Source: Chloroflexota bacterium
GTDB lineage: Bacteria > Chloroflexota > Anaerolineae > Aggregatilineales > Ch27
Reading direction: 5' to 3'
DNA: 64,000 nucleotides
NCBI GenBank assembly: GCA_019873685.1
Contig: JAIOAT010000005.1
Coordinates: 1 to 64,000, forward strand
Positions 19,701-28,587 of this stretch are shown here, one piece after another. Each line of letters opens with the position of its first letter. Within the stretch, counting starts at the first letter, position 1. A program made the translations under genes and the position numbers. The notes beneath the pieces were generated by a model. That model saw only the letters and a list, made by a program, of their open reading frames with translations. It searched no databases and was not told where the DNA came from.

Positions 19701-20265
19701 CGGTCACATTGCCGCCGTCGGCTTCCATCTGTACACGCAGCTGCTGGCGCAGGCCGTGGAGCAACTCAAAGCCAGCGGCAGCCTGGCTGCGCCAGCACCC
19801 AGAACTCAGGAGCCGACTGCAACAATCGATCTGCCATTGCCAGCCTTTATACCGACAGACTACATCGCCGATGTCACCCTCCGCCTCCAGCTCTACCGGC
19901 GTATGGCCGATCTGAGAGACTTGCAGGCCATCGACGAGATCGGCGCGGAACTGGCCGATCGTTTTGGCCCACTGCCAGACGCTGTGCAGGGGTTGCTCTT
20001 CCAGCTACGCATCAAGCTTCTGGCGCAGCAGGCACGAGCCACAGCCATCGGCCATGAAGCAGAGCAGATCTACATCCGCCTGCCCTACCTCGCGGAAGTG
20101 GACCGCCCAGCCCTGCAACGCTACCTGGAAAACGACGTGCGCGTCAGCCGCACCGCTGTCTGGCTACCGCGCAACCTCTCCCGCTCGGAGTGGCAGGCGC
20201 GGTTGATCGACGTACTGACACGACTGGATCGGCGCACAGAACTGGCCGAGGCCCGCACCATGTGA
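16735..20265 (+). CDS. mfd: Transcription-repair coupling factor Mfd
   Basis: The roughly 1,176-residue SF2 translocase frees stalled RNA polymerase and recruits UvrA. The N-terminal UvrB-like module includes TPGTFSRRGGIVDIYP. The polymerase-interacting CarD-like domain starts at LEPGDYVVHVEYGIGRFVG (about residue 505). The translocase has Walker A GDVGYGKTEVALRAAF, the helicase box DEEQRFGV, TATPIPRTL and the motif VI region QLRGRVGRG. The C-terminal TRCF domain ends the protein. The ATG at 16735 follows the pth stop (TGA ending 16729) by five bases. The length is close to E. coli Mfd (1,148). Confidence 0.95.
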   Translation: MQLSGLRELLRDIPAYTALRNQVETGLNVADLNVLRSARPFLAMALATDLGRPLLYITGRTSRAYNIAEQLPVWNDTAEILRFAEPGPLFYERVPWSDTTIRSRLQTLAALCPPPLEQRTSAPIVVTSARALMQKTLPVREFRSGSRALKLGAHTDPEKLLRLLLDIGYEPATIATTPGTFSRRGGIVDIYPIAAELPVRIEFFGDEIESMRRFDPASQRSDAEIARVVVTPAREALPRLAPPVAGRLADWFAAQPDPEQDGSSSRPDGIALANGVAFPLLEYYLPYLYSHPAGLLDYVPEDALIVVDDWAELRDVIEELETQAVALHTEKMAGRQIPADYPLPYLTWDEIHEELSTRRVLHFGEGPAALDAPLFDDAPALAETFSPGPRFSGQIKPFLDYLFELRLNNQPAVVITRQAQRLAELWGEVDSIIKPIEGIHSMAEIGSLQFVEGALAEGWTLHGPDGPMHLLTDAEIFGWQRPEPRRIRRPRPHTPEARFADLEPGDYVVHVEYGIGRFVGLHRRVLGGDEREYLVVQYAGTDQLFVPIHQADRLARYIGADDRPPQLSSLGTADWSRVKETARQAVEELARELLELYARRSRIRGHAFGPDTPWQHELEASFPYIETEDQLRAIMEVKRDMERQQPMDRLICGDVGYGKTEVALRAAFKAVMDGKQVAMLVPTTVLAQQHFNTFTRRLAPFPVKVEMLSRFRDRHVQRSILHDLSTGAIDIIIGTHRLLQSDVQFKDLGLLIIDEEQRFGVTHKERLKQMRTEVDVLTMTATPIPRTLYMALTGIRDISTIQTAPEERLPITTHIGVYDPQLVRQAILRELERGGQVYLVHNRVQTIQMKVKEITALVPEARVAMAHGQMAEHELEQVMLGFARGDFDVLVCTSIIESGVDIPNANTILIDRADWFGLAQLYQLRGRVGRGAQRAYAYFFHPPWSKLTEDAIQRLQTIKEYNDLGAGFHIAMRDLEIRGAGDILGARQSGHIAAVGFHLYTQLLAQAVEQLKASGSLAAPAPRTQEPTATIDLPLPAFIPTDYIADVTLRLQLYRRMADLRDLQAIDEIGAELADRFGPLPDAVQGLLFQLRIKLLAQQARATAIGHEAEQIYIRLPYLAEVDRPALQRYLENDVRVSRTAVWLPRNLSRSEWQARLIDVLTRLDRRTELAEARTM

Positions 20266-21560
20266 TGGACGACCGACACACAGGCAAACAGCAGCATGGC
20301 TTCCAGCCTATCGCGGCAGCCGCGTTGCTTCTGGGGGGCGTGGGCCTCTGCGCACTGGCCGCGCTGCTGGTCACTGGCGTACTGCTTGTATCCGATATGC
20401 CTGGCCGTCAGGCTACCTCACGCCACGTCGAAGCAGTCGCCATACCAACGCTTGCGCCAAGTCCGGTAGCCACACTGGCAGGTCCGCTGAGGTCTTTTGC
20501 CCCAATAGCCGGGGCAACGGCAACCATCCCCGCAACGGACACACCCTCGCCAACAGAGACCCCCCACTCTGAAACACCAGTGCCAGTCTCAGAGAGCAAC
20601 TGCCCGCCGCCTCCTGGCTGGGTAGTTCACCATGTGCAACCGGGCGAGACTCTGTTCGCGTATGTGCTTGGCGCAGCCGTCGCCGGAACCGTAATCACCA
20701 CGAATGACCTCCGCCAGGCCAATTGCCTGGCCAGCGACCTGCTGCAGATCGGGCAGACGCTCTATCTCCCTCCCGGCGCCGCCGAGAACGCGCCTTCCAG
20801 CGAACCGGCGGGCGTCGCAGCCGTCGCTGGAGCTGGACCACGCGTCCCCCAGTGTGATCCTCACTGCACGATCAGTATTCGTCCCGGTTGGCGAGCTGAA
20901 CAGATCGCCGCTGTGATCGACGCCTCGCCGGTGGCATTCTGGGGCGCGGATTTTCTGGCAGCTCTCCGTCCGGAGGCAGGTCTGCCTGCCTATGAGTTCC
21001 TGGCCAGCAAGCCTCCCGGCGCCACGCTGGAAGGCTTTCTGTACCCCGGCACTTACGAGTTGACCAACGACACGACCGCCGTCGCCTTTCGCGACATGCT
21101 GCTGGCTGCCTTCGCCGCGCATTACGCACCGGAGATGAGCGCCGCTGCTGCCGCGCATGGCCTGACCTTCTACCAGGCGCTTACCCTGGCCTCGATCATT
21201 CAGCGTGAATCATGGGCCTACGCCGAGCAGACCCTGATCAGCAGCGTCTTTCACAACCGCTTGCGGCGCGGCGAAAAGCTCGGCGCAACGGTCACACTTC
21301 AGTACGCCCTGGGAGGGCCGGGGAACTGGTGGCCGCCGATCCGGGGCAACATGGTCAATACGCCTTCCCCCTACAACACTCACCTCAACGCTGGCCTGCC
21401 TCCCTCGCCTATCAACAGCCCGGACATTGACGCTATTCGCGCTGCCCTGTACCCGGCAGAGACAAATTACCTGTTTTTCACCGGCAACTGCAACGGGCCC
21501 GGTAACCTCTACGCGGCCACCTACGAGGAGCACCTGGCCAACGTCAATGCCTGTCGCTAG
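20265..21560 (+). CDS. mltG: Endolytic transglycosylase MltG-like protein with LysM-like module
   Basis: The 431-residue product begins with a cytoplasmic head and one transmembrane helix (about residues 15-43). A Thr/Pro-rich linker follows, then a LysM-like segment around GWVVHHVQPGETLF to IGQTLYLPPG (about 115-170), and finally a YceG/MltG domain. The catalytic motif is LASIIQRES, with Glu at about 315. Other family landmarks are SVFHNRLRRGEKLGATVTLQY and NTPSPYNTHLNAGLPPSPI. MltG cleaves nascent glycan strands and ends their growth. The ATG overlaps the mfd stop by one base (TGATG), showing translational coupling. Confidence 0.88.
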   Translation: MDDRHTGKQQHGFQPIAAAALLLGGVGLCALAALLVTGVLLVSDMPGRQATSRHVEAVAIPTLAPSPVATLAGPLRSFAPIAGATATIPATDTPSPTETPHSETPVPVSESNCPPPPGWVVHHVQPGETLFAYVLGAAVAGTVITTNDLRQANCLASDLLQIGQTLYLPPGAAENAPSSEPAGVAAVAGAGPRVPQCDPHCTISIRPGWRAEQIAAVIDASPVAFWGADFLAALRPEAGLPAYEFLASKPPGATLEGFLYPGTYELTNDTTAVAFRDMLLAAFAAHYAPEMSAAAAAHGLTFYQALTLASIIQRESWAYAEQTLISSVFHNRLRRGEKLGATVTLQYALGGPGNWWPPIRGNMVNTPSPYNTHLNAGLPPSPINSPDIDAIRAALYPAETNYLFFTGNCNGPGNLYAATYEEHLANVNACR

Positions 21561-22948
21561 TCCGTCTCAACCGGCGCGAGGCGAGCACTGAAATGCCTCA
21601 GAAACGGCGCCTGCTCCACGATTCGAAAGCCGCGGATACTGTCCTTGCGGGCGTTCACCCGACTGATCACCTCGATCACATAGTCGATATGGCTCTGCGT
21701 GTAAACCCGGCGCGGGATGGTCAGCCGCACCAGTTCCAGCATCGCCGGTTTCTCCGTGCCATCGGGCTGCGGCTTGCCAAACATGAGCGAGCCGATCTCC
21801 ACTGAGCGCACACCCCCTTCCCGGTACAGTTCCACCGCCAGCGCCTGCGCCGGATACTGGCAGGGTGGAATGTGCGGCAGCATCGCCCGCGCATCAATGT
21901 AGACCGCATGACCGCCCGGCGGCTGGACGATCGGTACGCCAACCTTCAGGAGGGCTTCCGCCAGATAAGCCGTCACCCGGATGCGGTAGCGCAGGTAATC
22001 CTCCTCTAGCACTTCCTCCAACCCCTGGGCGATTGCCTCCATGTCGTACCCGGCCAGCCCGCCGTAGGTGGGGAAACCTTCGGTCAGGATGAGCAGATTG
22101 CGACACTGCGCCGCCAGCGCATCATCGTTCAGCGCCAGGAATCCGCCGATGTTGGCCAGACCATCCTTCTTGGCAGACATGGTACAGCCATCCGCATAAC
22201 TGAAAGTCTCCCTGGCAATCTCCAGTGGCGTCTTATCAGCATAGCCTTCTTCCCGCTGCTTGATGAACCAGCTGTTCTCGGCAAAGCGGCAGGCGTCAAT
22301 AATCAGCGGGATGCCATGCGCATGGGCGATCTCGCTGACAGCACGGATGTTGGCCATGCTGACCGGCTGCCCACCGCCCGAGTTGTTGGTCAGCGTCAGC
22401 ATCACCATCGGGATGTGTTCCCGCCCAACTTCCGCAATCGTTTGCCGCAGCGCCTCCACATCCATATTCCCCTTGAAGGGATGAATCACCCCTGGTTGCC
22501 GCCCTTCCGGAATCACCAGGTCGCGGGCTTCAGCGCCGGCATACTCGATGTTGGCGCGGGTCGTGTCGAAGTGCGTGTTATTGGGAACGACATCACCAGC
22601 CTTGACTGCTGTCGAAAACAGGATGCGTTCGGCGGCCCTCCCCTGATGGGTAGGAATCACATGTTTGAAGCCCGTGATCTTCCGCACCACAGCCTCCAGG
22701 CGGAAGAAGGAGCGTGAGCCAGCGTAGCTCTCGTCGCCAACCATCATCGCGCCCCACTGCTTGGCTGACATTGCCCCAGTGCCGCTATCTGTCAACAGAT
22801 CGATCAGGACATCTTCCGCAGCGATCAGGAACAGGTTATATCCGGCCTGGCGCAGCACTTCTTCGCGGTGTTCGCGGGTGGTGAACTTGATCTGCTCAAC
22901 ACTCTTCACCCGGAACGGCTCAATGATCGTCTTAAATAACGGGTCCAT
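21557..22948 (-). CDS. tnaA: Tryptophanase
   Basis: The 463-residue beta-eliminating PLP lyase splits tryptophan to indole, pyruvate and ammonia. Landmarks shared with E. coli TnaA are PTHQGRAAERIL, NNTHFDTTRANIE, the PLP lysine in CTMSAKKDG, EGFPTYGGLAGYDMEAIA, GGHAVYIDA and RLTIPRRVYTQSHIDYV. The segment RSVEIGS carries Ile-Gly, as in tryptophanase, where tyrosine phenol-lyase typically has Arg-Gly. The ATG at 22948 has GGAGATAACGGTT directly upstream. An upstream in-frame extension is not supported. It converges on mltG with a four-base overlap of the stop regions. No tnaB transporter or tnaC leader is visible. Confidence 0.9.
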   Translation of the reverse strand: MDPLFKTIIEPFRVKSVEQIKFTTREHREEVLRQAGYNLFLIAAEDVLIDLLTDSGTGAMSAKQWGAMMVGDESYAGSRSFFRLEAVVRKITGFKHVIPTHQGRAAERILFSTAVKAGDVVPNNTHFDTTRANIEYAGAEARDLVIPEGRQPGVIHPFKGNMDVEALRQTIAEVGREHIPMVMLTLTNNSGGGQPVSMANIRAVSEIAHAHGIPLIIDACRFAENSWFIKQREEGYADKTPLEIARETFSYADGCTMSAKKDGLANIGGFLALNDDALAAQCRNLLILTEGFPTYGGLAGYDMEAIAQGLEEVLEEDYLRYRIRVTAYLAEALLKVGVPIVQPPGGHAVYIDARAMLPHIPPCQYPAQALAVELYREGGVRSVEIGSLMFGKPQPDGTEKPAMLELVRLTIPRRVYTQSHIDYVIEVISRVNARKDSIRGFRIVEQAPFLRHFSARLAPVETD

Positions 22949-23018
22949 AACCGTTATCTCCTCTGGATTCCCGCAGGAATATACGCCCAAACATGTGGAT
23001 GCAGGTCAGCCGGGCTGC

Positions 23019-23306
23019 CTACAGACCAAACCACACGCAGAAGTTGACCGCCTGAGGCGTGCCACAGGTGGACAGTACGTAACTGATCAGCGCGGCCAAC
23101 CCGCAACACCCCCCGATGACAACCAGCGCCAGCAAACACCCGCACCAGGTGATCGGCCCGCCGGTCAGCAGATCCATCACGAAATCGAGCAAACCGCCAA
23201 CAATGGACAGGATGGCCGAAGCCAGCGGCAGAATGAGCGCCAGCGCAAGTCCGGCGACACAGACCAGCAGCGCGATGCCTGCCAGCGTGCTCAACTGTGG
23301 CTCCAC
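23019..23306 (-). CDS. Small Cys-rich membrane protein (95 aa)
   Basis: The GTG start at 23306 has GGGGGGAATATT upstream. The 95-residue product has three hydrophobic stretches (about 8-27, 30-48 and 52-78). Cysteines cluster in ITWCGCLL and GGCCGLAA, and another occurs in LSTCGTPQ. I do not recognise a family. It lies between the acyl-CoA ligase and tryptophanase genes in the same direction. Function unknown. Confidence 0.6.
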   Translation of the reverse strand: MEPQLSTLAGIALLVCVAGLALALILPLASAILSIVGGLLDFVMDLLTGGPITWCGCLLALVVIGGCCGLAALISYVLSTCGTPQAVNFCVWFGL

Positions 23307-23367
23307 AATATTCCCCCCTTGCTAGGAGATCTGACTCCAACGCCAGCCGAGAACAGCCGGTCAGCCT

Positions 23368-25134
23368 TCAGCGATCCTGCTTCATCTGCCGGGCTTCCAG
23401 TTCCATACGCACCAGTTCTCGCCGCAAAATCTTCCCCACGGTTGTCTTGGGCAGTTCCGCCACAAACTCGAATCGTGTCGGAATCTCGTAGCGAGCCAGG
23501 TACTGCCCGGCAAAGGCAACAAGTTGTTCCGGCGTGACCGTCCGTCCCGGTCGTGTGACAACCCAGGCTTTGAGCGCCTCCTGGCCTTCCTTCTGCGGGT
23601 CCGGATGCGGAATCGCGGCCACCCCGACCTCCAGCACATCAGGATGACTCATCAGCACATCCTCAACATTCCGGGGGTAGACGTTAAAGCCGCCGATCAG
23701 CGCCATGTCTTTTTTGCGATCGACAATGTAGAAGTAGCCATCCTCATCCATCCGGGCGATATCTCCGGAATAAAACCACTTGCGGCCCTCGCTATCCTCG
23801 CGCAGGGCGTTGGCCGTCTCGGTTGGCATGCCATGATACCCGATCATCATCTGCGGCCCCCGCAGAATCAACTCCCCAATCTCACCCACAGGGACGTCTG
23901 TCTCTCCATCATCCAGGCTGACAATCCGGCATTCAACATCCGGGAAGGGCAGCCCAATCGAGCCAGTACGGTTTTCGCCCAGCAAGGGGTTGGCGTGCGT
24001 CGCGGTCGGCATTTCGCTCATCCCGAATCCCTCCAGCAGCTTGCCGCCACTTAGCGCCTCAAATTTCTGCTTGGTCGCCGGCGGCAATGGCGCTGAGCCA
24101 CTCAAACACGCCCGCAGCGACTTCAACGACACCGCTCCCGACTGTGCCCGCGCATTGTTGTTGATCGCGTTGTACATCGCCGGGACGCCCATGAAAAGGG
24201 TGGGCTTGTAAACATGGATATTGTCCAGTACTTCATCGATGTCCCGTGGGTTGGGCACCATGATCATGGCGGAGGCCATCGAGACGGCGAAGCTCATCAC
24301 GGCTACCATCCCGAACACATGGAAGAGTGGGATGGCCGCCAGAAAGCTTTCCTCGTGTGGCGCGCCGCGCATATCCGAGGAAAGCCAGGCCCGGCACTGC
24401 ATGGTATCCGCCACCAGGGCGAAGTGCGTCGAGACCGCCGCTTTGGAGACTCCGGTAGTGCCGCCGGTGTACTGGAAAAGCGCTCGATCCTCAGGCGTGA
24501 CTTCTACCCCTGCTTTACGCCCTCTGTAGCGCTGCAGGAGTTCCTGCAGCCAGTAATCTTCCGGACGCTTCTGGATGGCATGACCGTCCTTCTTCTCCCG
24601 CGCCAGGGTAAAGAGCACCCGTCCTGCAGCGGGAAAGTACTCCTTGATGTTTGTCACGATCACCCGTTGAAGCGGGGTATTAGGCTGAATCTGTTTGATG
24701 GACTCGTAGAAGAGGCTCAGGGTAATCGCTACAGTTGCGCCGGAGTCAACAATCTGCTCCTGCAGCCTGAGCGGAGGATAGGTCGGATTCACCGCCGCCA
24801 CAACCCCGCCCGCCTTGAGCGTAGCATAGAAGGCGATGACGAACTGCGTGCAGTTGGGCAGGATCAGCGCCACACGATCGCCCTTCTTGAGTCCCAGATC
24901 CACCAGCGCCGCTGCCAGCGCATCCACGGCGGCATCCAGTTCTCCATAAGTGATGCTGGCATGCCTGCGTCCAAGCAAGGGAAGCTTGAGCGAAGTCAGG
25001 CAAGCAATAGCATCCGGATGTTCACGTGCGCTCTGCTCCAGAAAGCCATGCAGCGGAATCGCTGGATACTGCAGCGTGTGCGGAATGCCGGGGTCATAGT
25101 GTTTGAGCCATGGACGATCGCTGTATGAAGTCAT
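23368..25134 (-). CDS. fadD: Long-chain fatty-acid--CoA ligase (AMP-forming)
   Basis: The 588-residue ANL-superfamily enzyme activates fatty acids through acyl-adenylates. Core motifs are the P-loop-like YTGGTTGVSKAAV (about residues 212-224), LLEGFGMSEMPTATHANP (A5), WFYSGDIARMDEDGYFYIVDRKKD (A7-A8) and the lysine motif PKTTVGKILRRELVR near the C-terminus. The ATG at 25134 is chosen because GGAAGG lies five bases upstream and the product then begins like other FadD proteins (MTSYSDRPWLKHYDPG). It follows a lipase-fold gene and a thioesterase gene and may supply acyl-CoA to the split CoA-transferase further upstream. Confidence 0.9.
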   Translation of the reverse strand: MTSYSDRPWLKHYDPGIPHTLQYPAIPLHGFLEQSAREHPDAIACLTSLKLPLLGRRHASITYGELDAAVDALAAALVDLGLKKGDRVALILPNCTQFVIAFYATLKAGGVVAAVNPTYPPLRLQEQIVDSGATVAITLSLFYESIKQIQPNTPLQRVIVTNIKEYFPAAGRVLFTLAREKKDGHAIQKRPEDYWLQELLQRYRGRKAGVEVTPEDRALFQYTGGTTGVSKAAVSTHFALVADTMQCRAWLSSDMRGAPHEESFLAAIPLFHVFGMVAVMSFAVSMASAMIMVPNPRDIDEVLDNIHVYKPTLFMGVPAMYNAINNNARAQSGAVSLKSLRACLSGSAPLPPATKQKFEALSGGKLLEGFGMSEMPTATHANPLLGENRTGSIGLPFPDVECRIVSLDDGETDVPVGEIGELILRGPQMMIGYHGMPTETANALREDSEGRKWFYSGDIARMDEDGYFYIVDRKKDMALIGGFNVYPRNVEDVLMSHPDVLEVGVAAIPHPDPQKEGQEALKAWVVTRPGRTVTPEQLVAFAGQYLARYEIPTRFEFVAELPKTTVGKILRRELVRMELEARQMKQDR

Positions 25135-25241
25135 GCCTGCCTTCCAGAGAACTGTTGGATCCCCTGTCGCCAGAGCCAACGACATCGCCATCGCCCAGGG
25201 CGACAGCCATCAGCTGCAGCTGCGGGATGGCGAGAGCCTGC

Positions 25242-26006
25242 CTAGCCCTGGCTATCCTGTGCTGATCCTTCCGCAACAGACTCCAGCAGAGCCGCAGTCG
25301 CAGCAACAACCTGATCCTGTTGCACCGTCCGCGAGATCGTCGCCTCGCCATCACCGCCCTGGGAGCCATACCAGCCAAACTGAGCGTGGTTTCCGCCTTC
25401 AACAGCGACAAAACGTGCGTCATCGGGAAGTAACCGCGCCGATGCCAGCACCTTGTCAGGCGTCGCCAGGCCATCCTGCGTGCCGTAAATCGAAACCACC
25501 GGCAGATCCGCCCCGGCAAGGCTGTTATTATCGGCAGGATACGCCGCCCACAGCACCAGGCCGGCAACCTGCGTGGGATGGCTGTAAGCAAAGCTGGCGG
25601 CCATCGCGCCGCCCAGCGAATGCCCACCCACAACCCAGCGAGAAACATCAGGAAAACGGTCAATCACATCCGCTGCTCGCCCTGGCGCCAGCACCGCCAG
25701 GTTGAGCGGCATCGGCACAATCACCGTCAGGTAACCCTGCTCAGCAATGGCGCGCGCATAGGGTGCATACGCGCGAGGATCCACTCTCCCACCGGGATAG
25801 AAAATGAAACCCGTTGGCCTGGCCGCACCAACCGGCTCAAACACCAGCCATTCGCCCTGAGCCACGCGCACAGCAGCATCGCTTTCCAGCGCAGCCAGCG
25901 CCTCCGCCATCGGCGGCAGAGGATTACTGGCCCACAGCACAAATCCTATCAGCGCCAGAACCAGCATCACCGGGATCAACCACAACCACCGCTTTGAGAC
26001 CCGCAT
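25242..26006 (-). CDS. Membrane-anchored alpha/beta hydrolase
   Basis: The 254-residue product has an uncleaved signal anchor (about residues 6-27) followed by an alpha/beta-hydrolase domain. The nucleophile elbow is GGHSLGGAMAASFA (Ser about 130), the acid is probably Asp in YGTQDGLATP and the base His in EGGNHAQFGWYG. It resembles the dienelactone-hydrolase-like group of small extracytoplasmic hydrolases. The substrate is unknown. It is in the same direction as the thioesterase upstream (30-base gap) and the acyl-CoA ligase downstream (107-base gap). Confidence 0.78.
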   Translation of the reverse strand: MRVSKRWLWLIPVMLVLALIGFVLWASNPLPPMAEALAALESDAAVRVAQGEWLVFEPVGAARPTGFIFYPGGRVDPRAYAPYARAIAEQGYLTVIVPMPLNLAVLAPGRAADVIDRFPDVSRWVVGGHSLGGAMAASFAYSHPTQVAGLVLWAAYPADNNSLAGADLPVVSIYGTQDGLATPDKVLASARLLPDDARFVAVEGGNHAQFGWYGSQGGDGEATISRTVQQDQVVAATAALLESVAEGSAQDSQG

Positions 26007-26036
26007 CGCTTCGCCCCTGTGTCCTACAGTCTCCGG

Positions 26037-26450
26037 TCAACCCTGCAATCGCGCGCGCCACTCTGGTGGAATGGCCGTCACCTGTCCCCCATGATTAACG
26101 CAGATATGCTTGCTGTGCCCGGTCACATGCAACGTCCCGGTGTCAGCATCAACGATCTCATACCCGAAGGTCACCGAACGACTCCGCAGGTCCTCAATCC
26201 AGCAGCGTACGGTCAGCCTCTGGCCGTAACGGGCCGGCTGCTGATAGCGAGCATAGACTTCACTCACCGCAAAATAGTGTCCTGTGCGCTCAAAGGCAGC
26301 GTAATCAGCGCCGCGCGCCCGCGCATAGTGCGACCGCCCTTCTTCAAAATAGACGACATAACTGGCGTGGTGGACGATCCCCATCGCATCAGTCTCAGCA
26401 TACCGCACATAGAAGGTCGTCTCAGCCACAAAGCGATCCACTGGAGCCAT
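26037..26450 (-). CDS. Acyl-CoA thioesterase, 4HBT/YbgC type
   Basis: The 137-residue single hotdog domain has the YbgC-type active-site segment VRYAETDAMGIVHHASYVVYFEEGR, whose Asp in the ETDAMGIVHH core is the catalytic residue. It hydrolyses acyl-CoA thioesters, commonly short-chain or hydroxybenzoyl substrates. I chose the ATG at 26450 because GGAGAGG lies about nine bases upstream. ATGs at 26459 and 26468 are alternatives. It follows the CoA-transferase beta gene by about 30 bases. Confidence 0.85.
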   Translation of the reverse strand: MAPVDRFVAETTFYVRYAETDAMGIVHHASYVVYFEEGRSHYARARGADYAAFERTGHYFAVSEVYARYQQPARYGQRLTVRCWIEDLRSRSVTFGYEIVDADTGTLHVTGHSKHICVNHGGQVTAIPPEWRARLQG

Positions 26451-26481
26451 CCGCCCCATCCTCTCCATCCCATGCAATCGG

Positions 26482-27306
26482 TTACAATGCACCCTCCTGA
26501 GCAAGGATTTCGCGCAGCAGGGCCTTACGCGCTGCGCCACCCAGCGTCTCCAGCTTGCGCAGTCCCAGGGGATCGATCTCTTCGCGCAACAGACGCAATT
26601 CCTCAGCCGTTGGCGGCGGGGTTTCCGCCAGGTCCGATGCAATCAGCAGTTCGCAGCCAGTCTTGGCGACAACACGCTCCACCGTCACGCCGGGATGACA
26701 GGCAAACAGCCGCAGCCGTCCATCAACCCAGTCAAACTGACCCAGGTCGCTGAGCAGGTATACCGGGCCGCGCCCACGCCGGCGCGCCGGGCTATGCCCC
26801 AGACCACTGACCACATCCACCCGTGCAACAAAGACTGCCCGTGAATGGCGAGGAACGTACAGGTGCATATCGTTGTACACCACGCTCACATCCGGAATGC
26901 CACCTGAACCCGGCAATCGCATCCTTGGATGCCAGTAATCTTCGCCGATCGCCAGATTGTTGAAGTTGCCCTGCGCGTCGATCTGAGCAGGCCTCAGGTA
27001 CTCAATGGGATGCAGGCGCGGCAGCAAATCGGCTGCCACGGTGATAAACCCGACCGTAGTCAGCGCCTTATCCAGCCAGAGCGCCTCCGTGCGTGCCAGG
27101 CCCAGCGGCGCCCAGTCCTGGCAAATGCCCTGGCCGATAGCCGAGGCAAAGCGCAGGTTAGGTGCATGCATGAGTTTGGCCAGCAGGTAACCGGCAGCCA
27201 CCAGTGGCGTGGCAATCCCCTGGGCAACCGTCGCCTCATCGCTCAGACGGCGGGCGATGCAGACCGCCATGATCTCGTCAACCGTGTAATCGTTGCCCGC
27301 TGGCAC
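26482..27306 (-). CDS. Family I CoA-transferase, beta-type subunit, catalytic Glu apparently replaced
   Basis: The 274-residue product resembles the B subunits of glutaconate CoA-transferase and of the IpdAB ring hydrolase. The family glycine loop is in MRLPGSGGIPDVS (about 130). In Acidaminococcus GctB the catalytic Glu is residue 54, in an ESG context. Here the aligned stretch reads FASAIG (53-58), with Ala at the corresponding place. IpdB proteins also lack that Glu and act as hydrolases. The GTG start at 27306 has GGGGAG upstream. The matching alpha subunit is not adjacent: an S41 protease gene lies between them. Confidence 0.75.
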   Translation of the reverse strand: MPAGNDYTVDEIMAVCIARRLSDEATVAQGIATPLVAAGYLLAKLMHAPNLRFASAIGQGICQDWAPLGLARTEALWLDKALTTVGFITVAADLLPRLHPIEYLRPAQIDAQGNFNNLAIGEDYWHPRMRLPGSGGIPDVSVVYNDMHLYVPRHSRAVFVARVDVVSGLGHSPARRRGRGPVYLLSDLGQFDWVDGRLRLFACHPGVTVERVVAKTGCELLIASDLAETPPPTAEELRLLREEIDPLGLRKLETLGGAARKALLREILAQEGAL

Positions 27307-27345
27307 AGTGCCCCGATCTCCCCGTTCTGCTACCCTGTAAACCGA

Positions 27346-28515
27346 TCATGGCAATGCCGGAACCCGCTGCCGCAGAAGCTCAATGGCCGTCTGCAACTGA
27401 GCATCGGTCTCCGGCGCGTCGACATCCTGCTCGACAATAACATCAGGCGAGACCCCAACCTCGTGAATCGTCCGTCCTGCCGGCGTATACCACCGGGCAA
27501 TCGTCACTCTGATCCCGCCGCCATTGGATAGCTCACGCCATGTCTGCACCGTCCCCTTGCCGAAGGTCCTTGTCCCAACGATCGTTGCCCGCTCGTGATC
27601 CTGCAACGCCGCGGCGACCAGCTCAGCGCCGCTGGCGCTGCCCTCGTCAACGAGGACGACCATCGAGACTGTTGGCGCACTGGCTATGCCAGAAGCGCGA
27701 TAGACCTGTTCGTGGTCGCGCAGCCGTTCGGTCAGGATCACGCCTTCCTGCAGGAATTCGCTGGCCACATCCACAGCGCTGGTCAGGAATCCGCCGGGGT
27801 TGCCACGCAAATCGAGAATCAATCCAGCCCGATTTTCGGCATCCAGCGTCTGCAGTTGTTCTCGCAGATGGTCGGCGGTGTCCTCCCCAAACTGGAGGAG
27901 TCGGATGTAGGCAATGTCGCCATCCAGAATCTCCCCTTCGACCGTAACCAGCGCGATACGTGCCCTGACAATCGGGACTATCAACATCTCGCTTTCCCCC
28001 GGCCGCAGGATACCAAGTTCGACAGTTGTGCCTTCCGGGCCGCGGATGGCGCCGATGATCTTCGTCTGCGGCATCCCTCTGACATCCATGCCGTCAACCT
28101 GCACAATAGCATCCCCGCGGCGCAGCCCCGCCGTCTCAGCGGGAGAACCGGGCAGCGTGCTCATGATCACCAGGGCGCCAGTCTCCTCATCCAGCTGGAC
28201 CGTCGCACCTATACCCTCAAACTCACCTTCAAGATCGCTGTTGGCCATCCGGAAGGTATCCGGATCCATGTACAGGCTGTACGGATCGTTGAGCGCCGTC
28301 ATCAGACCGTTCAGCGCAGCTTCAACCAGCACCTCTGGCTCAGGCGGATCGACAAACTGCTCCTGGATGATCTCCCAGGCTTCCTCTACCGGCGCCAGAG
28401 CTGCGTCTGTCTGCTGCCCTGTCCCTGCCAGCGCTGGCGTAATCTGGCCGCCCAGCAGCAACCCGGCCCCGAAAGCGCCCAGTACCAATGTCCAGAGTGC
28501 CAATCGTCTCCACAT
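27346..28515 (-). CDS. ctpA: C-terminal processing protease (S41, PDZ)
   Basis: The 389-residue product has an N-terminal signal/anchor helix (about residues 7-25), a PDZ domain (about 98-185; GIGATVQLDEETGALVIMST and AGLRRGDAIVQVDG) and an S41 catalytic core. The nucleophile is Ser295 in DEGSASGAEL and the general base is Lys320 in RTFGKGTVQ, with the canonical 25-residue spacing. It cleaves extracytoplasmic proteins near their C-termini. It is a standalone housekeeping protease by sequence but sits between the two CoA-transferase subunit genes, all on the minus strand with short gaps (39 and 72 bases). Confidence 0.92.
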   Translation of the reverse strand: MWRRLALWTLVLGAFGAGLLLGGQITPALAGTGQQTDAALAPVEEAWEIIQEQFVDPPEPEVLVEAALNGLMTALNDPYSLYMDPDTFRMANSDLEGEFEGIGATVQLDEETGALVIMSTLPGSPAETAGLRRGDAIVQVDGMDVRGMPQTKIIGAIRGPEGTTVELGILRPGESEMLIVPIVRARIALVTVEGEILDGDIAYIRLLQFGEDTADHLREQLQTLDAENRAGLILDLRGNPGGFLTSAVDVASEFLQEGVILTERLRDHEQVYRASGIASAPTVSMVVLVDEGSASGAELVAAALQDHERATIVGTRTFGKGTVQTWRELSNGGGIRVTIARWYTPAGRTIHEVGVSPDVIVEQDVDAPETDAQLQTAIELLRQRVPALP

Positions 28516-28587
28516 ACCTGTTCACCCACTCCACCGACACAGCAAACCACATTCAGGCGCAATCCAGCAGAACCGATCCGACCAGGC

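Noticed and set aside
21557-22948. Tyrosine phenol-lyase instead of tryptophanase
   Set aside because: The diagnostic region reads VEIGS, as in tryptophanase, where tyrosine phenol-lyases have VERG.
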